Shown in pieces: positions 33,980-42,311 of a stretch of 48,267 nucleotides of DNA (position 1 is the first letter of the stretch; each line of letters starts with the position of its first letter). The notes under the pieces were generated by a model. The model was not told the DNA's origin. It was given only the letters and a program-made list of their open reading frames with translations, and did no database searches. The stretch spans positions 1-48,267 of the forward strand of contig CAAGIW010000074.1 in the NCBI GenBank assembly GCA_900770025.1, given 5' to 3'. This DNA comes from an uncultured Prevotella sp. (GTDB lineage Bacteria; Bacteroidota; Bacteroidia; Bacteroidales; Bacteroidaceae). Made by a program: the position numbers and the translations under genes.

Positions 33980-34259
33980 CTATCCCAATTTGCTTTGGAG
34001 TATAAGGAGCCTTTGGCATCTTCTCAAAGAGCCTATTATCATCTTATAATCAGACACTTATAACATGAGCAGATGGTCGTTCTCCTGCTTGTTATCCTTT
34101 CCCCCCTTGAGGCATTGAGGGGACTTTAATGTTTTAGTTTTTTAATTCTTTCATGCCCTACCTCCCAGAGGGGAGAGGCTGGCAGGAGACTTTAATGTTT
34201 TAATTTTTTAATTCTTTCATTCTCTACCTCCCAAAGGGAGAGGCAGGGAGTGGATTACT
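33980..34259. repeat. Tail module of the composite repeat element, copy B
   Basis: No gene is seen. The stretch aligns with 13755-13985: CCCAATTTGCTTTGGA, GCATCTTCTCA, TTATCATCTTATAATCAG (34036-34053), CACTTAT. It then holds two tandem 66-bp repeats (starting 34122 and 34188), each made of GACTTTAATGTTTTA, a T-rich stretch and a CTCCC...GGGAG hairpin. Confidence 0.75.
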
Positions 34260-34292
34260 GTTTTCAGGAAGGTCGGGAGGCTTTTGGTCAAA

Positions 34293-34330
34293 CAAAAAAA
34301 GATACCTCCAGAACAGCGTCCGAAGGTATC
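34293..34330 (-). terminator. Terminator of the 36192-34367 operon
   Basis: GATACCT (34301-34307) pairs with AGGTATC (34324-34330). In the leftward transcript the stem is followed by seven T and GTTT. It lies 37 bp after the stop of the 34367 gene. Confidence 0.75.
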
Positions 34331-34366
34331 CTTGTGAAAGAATTGTTTGTTTTAAAAAAGGAGTGC

Positions 34367-35740
34367 TTATTTACCAGTCAGCTGCAAGCCCTTCTTCAAC
34401 ACCTTGGATGAAGCATAGGGAGACACGCCCTGCACAGACTTGGCGGGCTTGGCAGCCTTAGCTAATCTCATGGGTGCGCCGCTGAATGGAGCCACCTTAG
34501 ACAGGGCGGGTGCTGCTGTGGTGGTGGCAGGAATCACGATGTCGGCAGTGGCGGGTGTACTGAACTCTATCATGGTGAGGGGGCCCCACTCGTCGTTGGC
34601 GTTCTTGCCCATGGCTGCGGCCACATACTTCTGGCCGGGCTCAAGGCTCCATTCGTCATCGTCAACCTTGAACAAATCCCAGTTGTAGCTGCCTGTATTC
34701 TCAGCCTTCAGGTACTCGATGATGCCGTCCTTGCCTTTCTCCTCAAGGAAGCTGGCATCGAAGAGGGATGCGTGATAGAGCGCAACGTTCTCGTTGGGAG
34801 TGAACACCACCCTCTGGGTGAATGCCTTCCACTCTTCGTAATACTTGGATTCCTTGATTTCGATGGCCACTTCGGCTGTGCCTTCACCACCCAGTTTCTT
34901 GGTCACGACGGGGATGATGATCATGTCGGCGTATGTTCCGTTGGCATCCCAGCACTGTACGTAGATTTCATACTCGGTGTTGGGGGTCTGACCTGTCCAT
35001 GTAAAGGTGGTGTCAACAGAACCTCCCTGATAGCCCCATGCCTTGATCATGTCGCCCATGCAGCTGAAGCCCATCCATGCGCCAAACATGTTGTACTGGC
35101 TCTCGGCCTGACCCTTAGAGAACAGACAGGTTGCAAATCCGGCCACATCAGCGTTGGGCTTGAAGCCGAGGGTAATGACATCGGCTGTCACCTCCACCTC
35201 TTCGTAGGCCACTGTGGGCTGGCCGATGAGGGGAACGGAGGGAGTGGTGAAGGCCACCTTCTGCATCTCGCAGGGTGTGCCATACTGGTCGAAGCCCAAG
35301 GTGAGGATGTAGTACTCGGTCTCGGGCACGAAGTCGAAGTCGAAGTTGGTCATCTCGGCATTCTCATAGTCTCCGTAGTAGAGGCTGTGGTCATACTGAT
35401 CGAAGTAGGCTGCTGCCCAGGTGTCGTCAGAAATCATGTCGGCCGTGCTCTTCTTCAGACAGGCAATCTTGTAGGCAGCGCAGGGTGTGGTGCGCTTGAT
35501 GGCGAGGGTCACCATGTCTTTGGTGCCTGCTGCCACGTTCTTGATGCTTACTTCCTTGATGGTCACGTCGGCAGCCACGCGGCCCTCTACGGTGCCGAAG
35601 TAGATGCTGTCAACGCGGTCGATGTGGAAGGGAGTGATCTGTCCCATCTTGTCACGAACGAGCAAGCGGTTGGGTTCCTGCTGTGCAAAGGCTGTGATGC
35701 CCAGAAGGGCCATGCATATAAGTAAAAAGTATCTTTTCAT
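34367..35740 (-). CDS. Secreted FN3-like repeat protein
   Basis: A 457-residue exported protein of unrecognised family. A signal peptide (1-20, ending ITAFAQ) is followed by a short TPFHIDRVDSIYFG segment, a motif seen in many Prevotella secreted proteins, then two or three beta-rich FN3-like repeats (TPNTEYEIYVQCWDANGTYADMIIIPVVT; PETEYYILTLGFDQYG). The C-terminal 60 residues are rich in A, K and P. No clear T9SS type A tail is present, so the anchor is unclear. Its start overlaps the stop of the upstream gene by 1 bp (TAATG), so the two are coupled. It ends 37 bp before a strong terminator. Confidence 0.65.
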   Translation of the reverse strand: MKRYFLLICMALLGITAFAQQEPNRLLVRDKMGQITPFHIDRVDSIYFGTVEGRVAADVTIKEVSIKNVAAGTKDMVTLAIKRTTPCAAYKIACLKKSTADMISDDTWAAAYFDQYDHSLYYGDYENAEMTNFDFDFVPETEYYILTLGFDQYGTPCEMQKVAFTTPSVPLIGQPTVAYEEVEVTADVITLGFKPNADVAGFATCLFSKGQAESQYNMFGAWMGFSCMGDMIKAWGYQGGSVDTTFTWTGQTPNTEYEIYVQCWDANGTYADMIIIPVVTKKLGGEGTAEVAIEIKESKYYEEWKAFTQRVVFTPNENVALYHASLFDASFLEEKGKDGIIEYLKAENTGSYNWDLFKVDDDEWSLEPGQKYVAAAMGKNANDEWGPLTMIEFSTPATADIVIPATTTAAPALSKVAPFSGAPMRLAKAAKPAKSVQGVSPYASSKVLKKGLQLTGK

Positions 35741-36192
35741 TAGTTTGCGAATTTAATTGTTCTGTTGTTGATTTTAAGAATATAAACGCCTCTGTTGAGG
35801 GTGGAAAGGTTGAGCGACTTGCCGTTGATGCTGCCTGTCATCTGTCCGTTTACGCTGTAAAGCTGCACTCGGTCGCCATCTTTCAGGCCTTCGATGGTCA
35901 GCATGTCACCGTTGCGTTGCAGCGCCACTTCGCCGCCAACTGTTGCGTTGCTGATGCCCGTGGGATCCTGACTGAACTTGATGCTCCGGATCTGTGCCAC
36001 GGCAATGGGGCTCTCGTCCTGAGTGAAGACAGAAAAGGTTTGCGGACTTACCAGCAGCTTCTTGATGCTGGAGATGTCAAACTGCCTGCTGCTTCCGTCC
36101 GTCTGATGCACCACCAAACTGGTTTGTGCCATCGAAGACAGTGAGGCCACAAGCAAGACTAACATCATTGTCAAAAGTCTTTTTTTACTCAT
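35740..36192 (-). CDS. Small secreted protein with T9SS type A tail
   Basis: A 150-residue exported protein. A signal peptide (about 1-23, ending SSMAQ) and a short domain with QFDISSIKKLLV precede a complete T9SS type A sorting tail (about 95-150: DRVQLYSVNGQMTGSINGKSLNLSTLNRGVYILKINNRTIKF). With so short a body the protein may be mainly a passenger for the tail, or a partner of the larger secreted protein encoded next. It is the first gene of a two-gene leftward operon. Confidence 0.7.
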   Translation of the reverse strand: MSKKRLLTMMLVLLVASLSSMAQTSLVVHQTDGSSRQFDISSIKKLLVSPQTFSVFTQDESPIAVAQIRSIKFSQDPTGISNATVGGEVALQRNGDMLTIEGLKDGDRVQLYSVNGQMTGSINGKSLNLSTLNRGVYILKINNRTIKFAN

Positions 36193-36233
36193 GTCTGTTT
36201 TGCATTTTGTTAGTTAAATTTTATTTGTCAATA

Positions 36234-36241
36234 CAAATGTA
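36234..36241 (-). promoter_or_regulatory. -7 box of the 36192 operon
   Basis: Reading leftward this is TACATTTG, 42 bp before the ATG. A TTTG is 24 bp further upstream, longer than ideal. Confidence 0.5.
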
Positions 36242-36451
36242 ATCAGAATTATTAAAAATCATTAGCAAACTGCAAATAAATATACATCCGTTAACTTTTG
36301 TTTGCAATTCATTGCCTATTTGTGTCACTTTCCCTTTCTTACACATTATTATATATTATTTCTTCCGATTCGTATAAACCTTTTTGGAAATGGTGTGTTG
36401 GCAGCCCTCGATGGCACTCCGCCCCATCGCCCTTTCATGCCACACAACTCA

Positions 36452-36500
36452 TCATTCGTCATTCAAAATTCGTCATTCATCATTCGTAATTCGTAACTCT
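36452..36500 (-). repeat. Heptamer tandem repeat, second copy
   Basis: Seven 7-bp units of the form TCATTCG, TCATTCA, AAATTCG or TAATTCG. Reversed and rotated, they give GAATGAC and GAATTAC, close to the GAATGAA/GAGTGAA units at 6013-6061. Units here are more diverged. Confidence 0.7.
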
Positions 36501-36511
36501 AAAATGATAAA

Positions 36512-36547
36512 GGGCGCGATTATCATCACGACAACGCGCCCCTTTTT
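36512..36547. terminator. GC-rich hairpin with T-runs on both sides
   Basis: GGGCGCG (36512-36518) pairs with CGCGCCC (36535-36541), followed rightward by five T (36543-36547). In the leftward direction the stem is followed by TTTATCATTTT, so it could also end leftward transcripts from the 36639 gene. Confidence 0.55.
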
Positions 36548-36594
36548 CTACCCAATTCAATTAACCTAAATAAAGAGTATGAAACTCTGGTAGC

Positions 36595-36612
36595 ACCCCA
36601 ATCGGGGTTTTT
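36595..36612 (+). terminator. Rho-independent terminator, rightward
   Basis: ACCCC-AATC-GGGGT followed by four T. It has the form of a strong terminator for rightward transcription, yet no rightward gene precedes it. Confidence 0.6.
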
Positions 36613-36638
36613 CTATGATGAAGCGGAGGGCAGAAGCC

Positions 36639-39596
36639 TCAGAAGCGGTTTCTGCCACCGCCAAATCCTCCGTCACGTGGCGGTCGGTTGCCGCCGCCAA
36701 AACCGCCAGGACCGTCATTGCCGAAGGCCTCTCTGCTGCTGCGGCGCATCTCACGGCGTGCCTCTTTGTTGCCAAAGAGGTTGAACTTATAGATAACATG
36801 CAGCATCACGTAGCTGGTGATGGAGTTATACTCCGTGTCGCTGCGCTGCATGGCAGAGATACTGCGGCTCAGGTTCGACTGTTCTCTCAGTATATCGTAG
36901 AACTGCAGGGTGAAGGTGAGCGGCTTGCCTTTGAGCAGTGACTGGCTCAGTTGCACGTTCCATATCAGTTCGTTGGTATTGGCTGCGGCATCGGTATAAC
37001 CCCTACGGCTGTTCATGTTCAGGTCGGTGGCCAGCGTCATACCCCACGGCATCAGCACGTTGGCGTTCATTCCGTAGGAGAATTGCCATATCTCTTGGTT
37101 GGAGTTGGGCATCAAGTCGTTTTTGGCCACGCTGTATCGCAGCGAGCCTCCGGGCTCTAATTCCAACCAGTCGTTGCGGTAGCTGAAGGCCAATCGCTCA
37201 TAGATTTGCAGGTCTTTGGTGGCATTCTTCACCGAAGAAGAGGTTTTGTCGAGCGTCAGGTAGCCCACGTTGTTGGCATATTTTATCTCCGAGGTGGAGT
37301 TGATGTTGAAGTAGCCCGTGGTGTCGATGGCCGTACTGAAGATGAAGTTGGCACTGGCGTTCCAGTTGCCATTGATGTTCTCAGGCTTGGTGATGCGCCC
37401 ACCGGTCTCCTCTATGTAGGTCACCTTGTTGCTGATAGAGTTTCGTGTGGTGCGATAACTGAGGTAGGCGCTGATGAAACGCTGGTGGCGCTGTATGTAG
37501 TTGCTGTAGTTCATCCACAGAGTGTTGGTGAACGAGGGCTTCAGGTCGGGGTTACCCTTGGTGATGCTCAGCGGGTTGCTGTCGTCGGTGATGGGCAGCA
37601 GGTCGGTCATACTGGGCTGCGAGGTGTAGCCGCGATAGTTCACCCTCAACTGATGTTGCTTGCCTATCTTCCATCTGAAGTCCAAGGTGGGGGTGATGTT
37701 CACCACGTTTCTCTTGGCCACGGTGTCGATGTTCTGGTAGCGATAGGTAAATTCCGTTTCCTGGGGCTCCACCTTGACACCTGCACTAAAGTTGTATGCC
37801 TTGCGGATGATGCGCAACATCAACTGGATATCGTGTATATAGTTCTTGTATTGCGAGAAGCGGCTCAGTTCCCTGTCATAGTATTCCTCTATAGGATTCT
37901 GCAGGGCTGAGATGTAATCGTCCCATCCGCGATAGTGGGGAGTAACGCCATCGAAATAGTCTTCGCCCAGGTTACTGAAGTTATAAGTGGAGCGGTCGCT
38001 CTTGGTGTATTTGTATTGGAACTCATAACTGAACTGCAGGAAGGTGGCTTTCATAATGGGTTCGCTGTAGGTCACCTTGGCGCTGTAGCTGTAGTTCTTG
38101 CTTGGTGTCACGTTGTAGCGGTTGGTCTGATAGGTAGAATCCAATCCGTAGATGTTCTTCTTCTGATACAGGTGCACGTTATTGGTTGACAAGGCCTTCC
38201 TGTCGCTGTCGCTATACCTGGCATTGAGCCTCAGTGTGAGGTTGCGCCCCATGCTGTTCAGTTTTCTGTTGATTTGCAACACGCCCGACACGTCTTTTGA
38301 AGTGCTGTATGAAAGCGAGTTGTTCTTGCGACTGTTGACCATCGATCCCCGCTCGTTCATCATGTCATAGGTGTCTTCGCCCAATGGGTTGGCGGTGTAT
38401 AGATAGGGGTCTTCGTTGAAAGTGGCCGACATGCTGCTGCTCAGTCCGTCGCTGGAAGAAGTGCTGAACGAGGGGCGGAACGAGATGTTGGTCATGGTGT
38501 CGGGAGTCCATTCTATGCGCATGTTGGCGTTCCAACTATTGGAGCGCGAGAAACTTTGGTTCAGACTGTTGGTAAACGAGCCGTTGGTGGTGACAAAGTT
38601 CTCGGTGGACGACTTTGTCTGCTGGTCGCCGTCGCTGTGGTTCCACCTCACACTTCCGTCCCACCTCAGCTTCCCCTTCTCCTCGAAGTTGAAGTTCAAG
38701 CCTGCCATCTTGGTGGCGTTCAGTCCGCTTCTGCCTCTTCCAAAGCGTCCTCCTCCGCCTCCGAAGCCCTGATCGTTCACGTTGTTGGCGTTGCCCATAC
38801 CCATGATGCGCAGTTTGCTGTTGAACTTGGCGGCCATCAGTCGGGCGGCATAGCGGTCTTCGGTACCGTATGCCACGTCATTGTTGGTAAAAAAGCCCTT
38901 GTTCATGCCACGCTTGATGCCGAAGTCGAGCACCGTCTGTTCCTCACCGTCGTCGATGCCGCTCACCCTTGCCAGGTCGCTCTTCTCGTCGTAAGCCTTG
39001 ACACGCTCCACGATGGATGTGGGCAGGTTCTTGATGGCCGTCTTCGTGTCGCCCGTCATAAACTCCTTGCCGTCCACCAGAATCTTCTTCACCTCCTTGC
39101 CGTTGATGGTTATCTTGCCGTCATCGCCAATCTGTGCGCCGGGCAGTCGTCTCACCAACTCCTCCACCACAGACCCCTCGGGGGTGCGATAGGCCGCGGC
39201 GTTATACACAAAGGTGTCTTCTTTCAGAATCACCTTGGCCACCTGCTTGGTGATGGTGGCACCCTCAAGCATGATGGCATCTGTTTCCATGCGGATGTTG
39301 CCCAAGGCCACATCCTTGTCGTCACTGATGTTGATGGTGCGCACGATGTTCTTGAAACCCACACACGAGATTTTTAGGATATACCTGCCCGAAGCCGGGG
39401 CCTTGACCTTGAACGAACCGTCTAACTGGGTGAGCACGCCGGCCACCAAACTGCTGTCGGTCTTCATCAGTTTCACGGTGGTGGATGCCAAAGGCTCTTT
39501 CGAGTCGGCTTCCAACACCTTGCCGCTAATCACACGCTGCGCCATCATGGCAAGTGCCAAACTGAGGCACACTGCCATCATCAGAATTCTTTTCAT
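36639..39596 (-). CDS. Large outer-membrane beta-barrel protein with carboxypeptidase-like domain
   Basis: A 985-residue outer-membrane protein. A signal peptide (about 1-20) leads to a CarboxypepD_reg-like domain (about 22-110: VISGKVLEADSKEPLASTTVKLMKTDSSLVAGVLTQLDGSF). A plug-like region follows (about 115-215: VVEELVRRLPGAQIGDDGKITINGKEVKKILVDGKEF), then a long barrel. No TonB box or C-terminal aromatic signature was confirmed. The last 40 residues are rich in Gly, Arg and Pro (FGGGNRPPRDGGFGGGRNRF), and a second Gly/Arg-rich loop (GFGGGGGRFGRGRSG) is near residue 280. These fit TonB-receptor-like OMP_b-brl_3 proteins; the cargo is unknown. No partner SusD gene is seen. Confidence 0.8.
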   Translation of the reverse strand: MKRILMMAVCLSLALAMMAQRVISGKVLEADSKEPLASTTVKLMKTDSSLVAGVLTQLDGSFKVKAPASGRYILKISCVGFKNIVRTINISDDKDVALGNIRMETDAIMLEGATITKQVAKVILKEDTFVYNAAAYRTPEGSVVEELVRRLPGAQIGDDGKITINGKEVKKILVDGKEFMTGDTKTAIKNLPTSIVERVKAYDEKSDLARVSGIDDGEEQTVLDFGIKRGMNKGFFTNNDVAYGTEDRYAARLMAAKFNSKLRIMGMGNANNVNDQGFGGGGGRFGRGRSGLNATKMAGLNFNFEEKGKLRWDGSVRWNHSDGDQQTKSSTENFVTTNGSFTNSLNQSFSRSNSWNANMRIEWTPDTMTNISFRPSFSTSSSDGLSSSMSATFNEDPYLYTANPLGEDTYDMMNERGSMVNSRKNNSLSYSTSKDVSGVLQINRKLNSMGRNLTLRLNARYSDSDRKALSTNNVHLYQKKNIYGLDSTYQTNRYNVTPSKNYSYSAKVTYSEPIMKATFLQFSYEFQYKYTKSDRSTYNFSNLGEDYFDGVTPHYRGWDDYISALQNPIEEYYDRELSRFSQYKNYIHDIQLMLRIIRKAYNFSAGVKVEPQETEFTYRYQNIDTVAKRNVVNITPTLDFRWKIGKQHQLRVNYRGYTSQPSMTDLLPITDDSNPLSITKGNPDLKPSFTNTLWMNYSNYIQRHQRFISAYLSYRTTRNSISNKVTYIEETGGRITKPENINGNWNASANFIFSTAIDTTGYFNINSTSEIKYANNVGYLTLDKTSSSVKNATKDLQIYERLAFSYRNDWLELEPGGSLRYSVAKNDLMPNSNQEIWQFSYGMNANVLMPWGMTLATDLNMNSRRGYTDAAANTNELIWNVQLSQSLLKGKPLTFTLQFYDILREQSNLSRSISAMQRSDTEYNSITSYVMLHVIYKFNLFGNKEARREMRRSSREAFGNDGPGGFGGGNRPPRDGGFGGGRNRF

Positions 39597-39752
39597 TACC
39601 TGTTTTTAGTTGTACGATGTTATGACGAATAGCACATTGAAAAGTTTAAAACAAAGGATAAAAATGCAATCTTTTTTGTTCTGTTTCCGACATTCGGAGG
39701 GTTTGAAAGGGCGAAAAACATTCAACAAAGCGCAATGTTCAAGGAAAATGTG

Positions 39753-39760
39753 TAAATTTG
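39753..39760 (+). promoter_or_regulatory. -7 box of aroB
   Basis: TAAATTTG lies 34 bp before the aroB ATG. No TTTG at the ideal -33 spacing. Confidence 0.5.
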
Positions 39761-39793
39761 CACGTCTTATAATCACTCAAACATCCATCAAGA

Positions 39794-40843
39794 ATGAAGA
39801 AACAAGAAGTCATCATATCCGACAACCTCGCACAGGCGTTGCAACACGCCATGAGCCAGTGCAAGTTTGACAAACTCTTTGTGCTGACAGACGAGACCAC
39901 CGTGCGGCTGTGTCTGCCCATTGCCCAGCAGACTGGCTGCTTGGAGGGAGCGCAGGTGATAACCATCGGGGCCACCGACAGGCATAAAGACATCGAGTCG
40001 TTAGGACAGGTGTGGAGCGCATTGGGCAGCGGCGGAGGCACACGACACTCGCTGCTGATAAACCTGGGAGGCGGTATGGTGACCGACCTTGGCGGATTTG
40101 CTGCATCCACTTTCAAGCGCGGCATTACCTATATAAATATACCCACCACGCTGCTCTCGATGGTGGATGCCTCGGTGGGAGGAAAAACGGGCATCAACTG
40201 GGGAGGACTGAAAAACGAGATTGGCGTGTTCAACAATGCGGCCAGCGTGATACTCGACACGGTGTTTCTGCGCACCATGGACGAGGAGAACCTGTGTTCG
40301 GGCTATGCCGAGATGCTGAAGCACGGACTGATAAGCACCACTGAGGAATGGGCAGCACTGCTCAACTTCAACATCCATTGCCCCGACCTGGATGTGCTGC
40401 GTGGCATGGTGGCACGCTCGGTGGCGGTGAAGGAGCGCATTGTGGAGGCCGACCCCACCGAAAAGGGCATCAGAAAAGCACTGAACCTGGGGCACACCGC
40501 AGGTCATGCCTTCGAATCGTTTGCCCTGAAGCGCACCCCTGTGCTCCACGGCTATGCAGTGGCGTGGGGCATGATATGCGAACTTTATCTGAGCGTGAAG
40601 AAGACTGGATTCCCCGCAGAGAAGATGTATCAGACAGTGAACTACATCAAAGAACATTACGGCAAGATGCCCGTGGACTGCAACGACTACGACGAACTGT
40701 TGGAATGGATGACCCACGACAAGAAAAACACGGCGGGCATCATCAACTTCACGCTGCTTGGCGAGGTGGGAGATATACGTATCAACCAAACAGCCACCAA
40801 GGAAGAGATATTCCAGGCATTGGATTTCTATAGGGAGTGCTGA
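39794..40843 (+). CDS. aroB: 3-dehydroquinate synthase
   Basis: A 349-residue cytosolic enzyme. It converts DAHP to 3-dehydroquinate, the second step of the shikimate pathway, using NAD and a divalent metal. It has the NAD-binding stretch LINLGGGMVTDLGGFAASTFKRGITYINIPTTLLSMVDASVGGKTGIN (about 93-140). The metal-binding region follows (GYAEMLKHGLI with its Glu, LNLGHTAGHAFE with its His, and VLHGYAVAWGM). Length is typical. It stands alone as a rightward unit: upstream is the divergent barrel gene, and downstream is array locus 4 and the convergent LacI-type gene. Confidence 0.95.
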   Translation: MKKQEVIISDNLAQALQHAMSQCKFDKLFVLTDETTVRLCLPIAQQTGCLEGAQVITIGATDRHKDIESLGQVWSALGSGGGTRHSLLINLGGGMVTDLGGFAASTFKRGITYINIPTTLLSMVDASVGGKTGINWGGLKNEIGVFNNAASVILDTVFLRTMDEENLCSGYAEMLKHGLISTTEEWAALLNFNIHCPDLDVLRGMVARSVAVKERIVEADPTEKGIRKALNLGHTAGHAFESFALKRTPVLHGYAVAWGMICELYLSVKKTGFPAEKMYQTVNYIKEHYGKMPVDCNDYDELLEWMTHDKKNTAGIINFTLLGEVGDIRINQTATKEEIFQALDFYREC

Positions 40844-40919
40844 GTTCTTATTAGACGTGAGCTCGGTATAAATCTCATGCAAACAGCTTGCTTTTGGCAA
40901 CGTTCCTACATGTTGTTTT

Positions 40920-41007
40920 GCAAAACGCACCTTTTTACATTGCAAAATGGTGCGTTTTACATTGCAAAACGCACCATTTTAGAACGCAAAACGCACCATT
41001 TTAGAAA
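40920..41007. repeat. 22-bp repeat array, locus 4 (4 units)
   Basis: Four units of exactly 22 bp start at 40920, 40942, 40964 and 40986. Cores are AAAACGCACCTTTTT, AAAATGGTGCGTTTT, AAAACGCACCATTTT and AAAACGCACCATTTT. The second is the exact reverse complement of the common core, yet the GC-start phase is kept. It lies between the convergent aroB and LacI-type genes. Confidence 0.92.
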
Positions 41008-41120
41008 GTGACTTTTTAGGATGTGGATGGCAGAACGAAGTTATACGTTCACAATCAGGCACTTATCTCACAACAGAATGATCTTTTTTATGCTTGTCAT
41101 TCCCCCCTTCTCCTTATACC
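41008..41120. repeat. Tail module of the composite repeat element, copy C (shorter)
   Basis: No gene is seen. GTTATACGTTCACAATCAGG then CACTTATCTCACAAC (about 41040-41075) aligns with copy A (13811-13845) and copy B. A TGCTTGTCATTCCCCCCTT block near 41092-41110 matches copy B. The tandem hairpin repeats of copies A and B are missing. Confidence 0.6.
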
Positions 41121-41133
41121 TAACCCACGTTTA

Positions 41134-42174
41134 TCAAGAGTGCTGAGCCTCGGCACCGTTCTTGGCCGAGGTTTCCCTGATTACAAGTTTCTGTGGCACA
41201 ATCTTGCGATAGATAGTCTTGTCGCCGTTGATGTGACCCAACAGCAGGCGGCACGCCGTCTGTCCCATCTGTTGCGACCTGTCAACAATGGCCGACAGGC
41301 GTGGCGTGACATACTCTGCATGCACATCGTCGGTGAAACCTATCAGTGCCACATCCTGTGGGATGCGCAGTTTCATCTGCCGGATGGCGGTGAAGGCGGC
41401 AAAGGTGATGATATCGTTGAATGCCAGGATGGCATCAGGACGGTCGGGACGTTGCAGCAAAGCCGTGGTGTTTCGCAGTGCCACCTGATAATCTATCTTG
41501 TCGCAGGCCACCAAAGTGCGGTCTATGGGGATATGGTTCTCCCTCAGTGCCTCCAAGTAGCCGTGCTTGCGCCTCGTCACCATGTCTAAATTGTTGGGAC
41601 CTCCGATAAAGGCTATACGCTTGCTGCCAGTATCAAGCAGGTGCTGGGTGGCCATCTGTGCCGCCTCATCGCCGTTGGCCTTCACCGAAGAAAACTTGTC
41701 TGACAGGCAGGTGCGGCCGAAGAATACAAGGGGAATGCCCATGTCGTTGATTTCTTCAAAGTGGGAATAGTCGGTGGTGTTCTGTGCCAAACAGGCAATG
41801 ATGCCCTCCACGTGCAAGCCAATGAAGTTGTCTATGGCCAAAGCCTCGGCCTCGCAGTCCTCGTGACTGTTGGCACTGATGACCGAATAGCCTGCGCGGG
41901 CGGCCTCTTCTTCTATTCCGTCGAGCACCGAAGCGTAGTAGTGGCTCACCAAATTGGGCAGCACCACCCCGATAATCTTGGGTGCCTCCTTGCGCAGGCT
42001 CTGTGCAAACGGATTGGGCCGGTAGTTCCATTTGCGGGCAAGTTCCTTCACTTTGGCCTGCATATCCTTGCTTATCTCTGAACTGTTGCGCAGTGCGCGG
42101 CTCACGGTGGCCACACTTACGCCTAATTCCGCAGCCAAATCTTTCAGAGAACATCTGTGTTTTCCTACTGCCAT
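41134..42174 (-). CDS. LacI/PurR-family transcriptional regulator
   Basis: A 346-residue regulator. The N-terminal HTH (about 9-30: SLKDLAAELGVSVATVSRALRN) and hinge (NPFAQSLR, about 54-61) are followed by a periplasmic-binding-protein-like ligand domain (about 65-335: IIGVVLPNLVSHYYASVLDGIEEEA; AFIGGPNNLDMVTRRKHGYLEAL; DVALIGFTDDVHAEYVTPRLSAI). Such proteins sense sugars or nucleobases; the ligand is unknown. I use the ATG at 42174; the frame opens at a TTG 9 bp earlier. A PurR-like 16-bp operator overlaps its own promoter, so self-repression is likely. It is convergent with aroB. Confidence 0.9.
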   Translation of the reverse strand: MAVGKHRCSLKDLAAELGVSVATVSRALRNSSEISKDMQAKVKELARKWNYRPNPFAQSLRKEAPKIIGVVLPNLVSHYYASVLDGIEEEAARAGYSVISANSHEDCEAEALAIDNFIGLHVEGIIACLAQNTTDYSHFEEINDMGIPLVFFGRTCLSDKFSSVKANGDEAAQMATQHLLDTGSKRIAFIGGPNNLDMVTRRKHGYLEALRENHIPIDRTLVACDKIDYQVALRNTTALLQRPDRPDAILAFNDIITFAAFTAIRQMKLRIPQDVALIGFTDDVHAEYVTPRLSAIVDRSQQMGQTACRLLLGHINGDKTIYRKIVPQKLVIRETSAKNGAEAQHS

Positions 42175-42279
42175 AACGGTCAATGAATAGAGATAGATTT
42201 TCTTGTCATCCCGCCATATATTTGATATGAACGAATGCTTTTTGTCTTTGTTTTACGTATTTTTTTGGTCGTGTATGAG

Positions 42280-42311
42280 CAAAAGTAATGATAAATTTGA
42301 TAAATCGCAAA
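42280..42311 (-). promoter_or_regulatory. Promoter of the LacI-type regulator
   Basis: Reading leftward, TTTG (42311-42308), a 20-bp spacer and TACTTTTG (42287-42280) match the -33/-7 pattern. The leader would be about 100 nt. Confidence 0.65.

Larger units (their letters stand above)
36193..36638. other. Intergenic region with promoter, heptamer array and hairpins
   Basis: I see no protein gene. The region holds a leftward -7 box (36234-36241), an AT-rich stretch, a heptamer array (36452-36500) and two hairpins facing right (36512-36547 and 36595-36612). A small rightward transcript is possible; no promoter for it was recognised. Confidence 0.5.

Noticed and set aside
36639..39596. The 985-residue barrel as a SusC of a glycan utilisation locus
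   Set aside because: No SusD partner or glycoside hydrolase is adjacent, and the plug resembles OMP_b-brl_3 proteins more than SusC.
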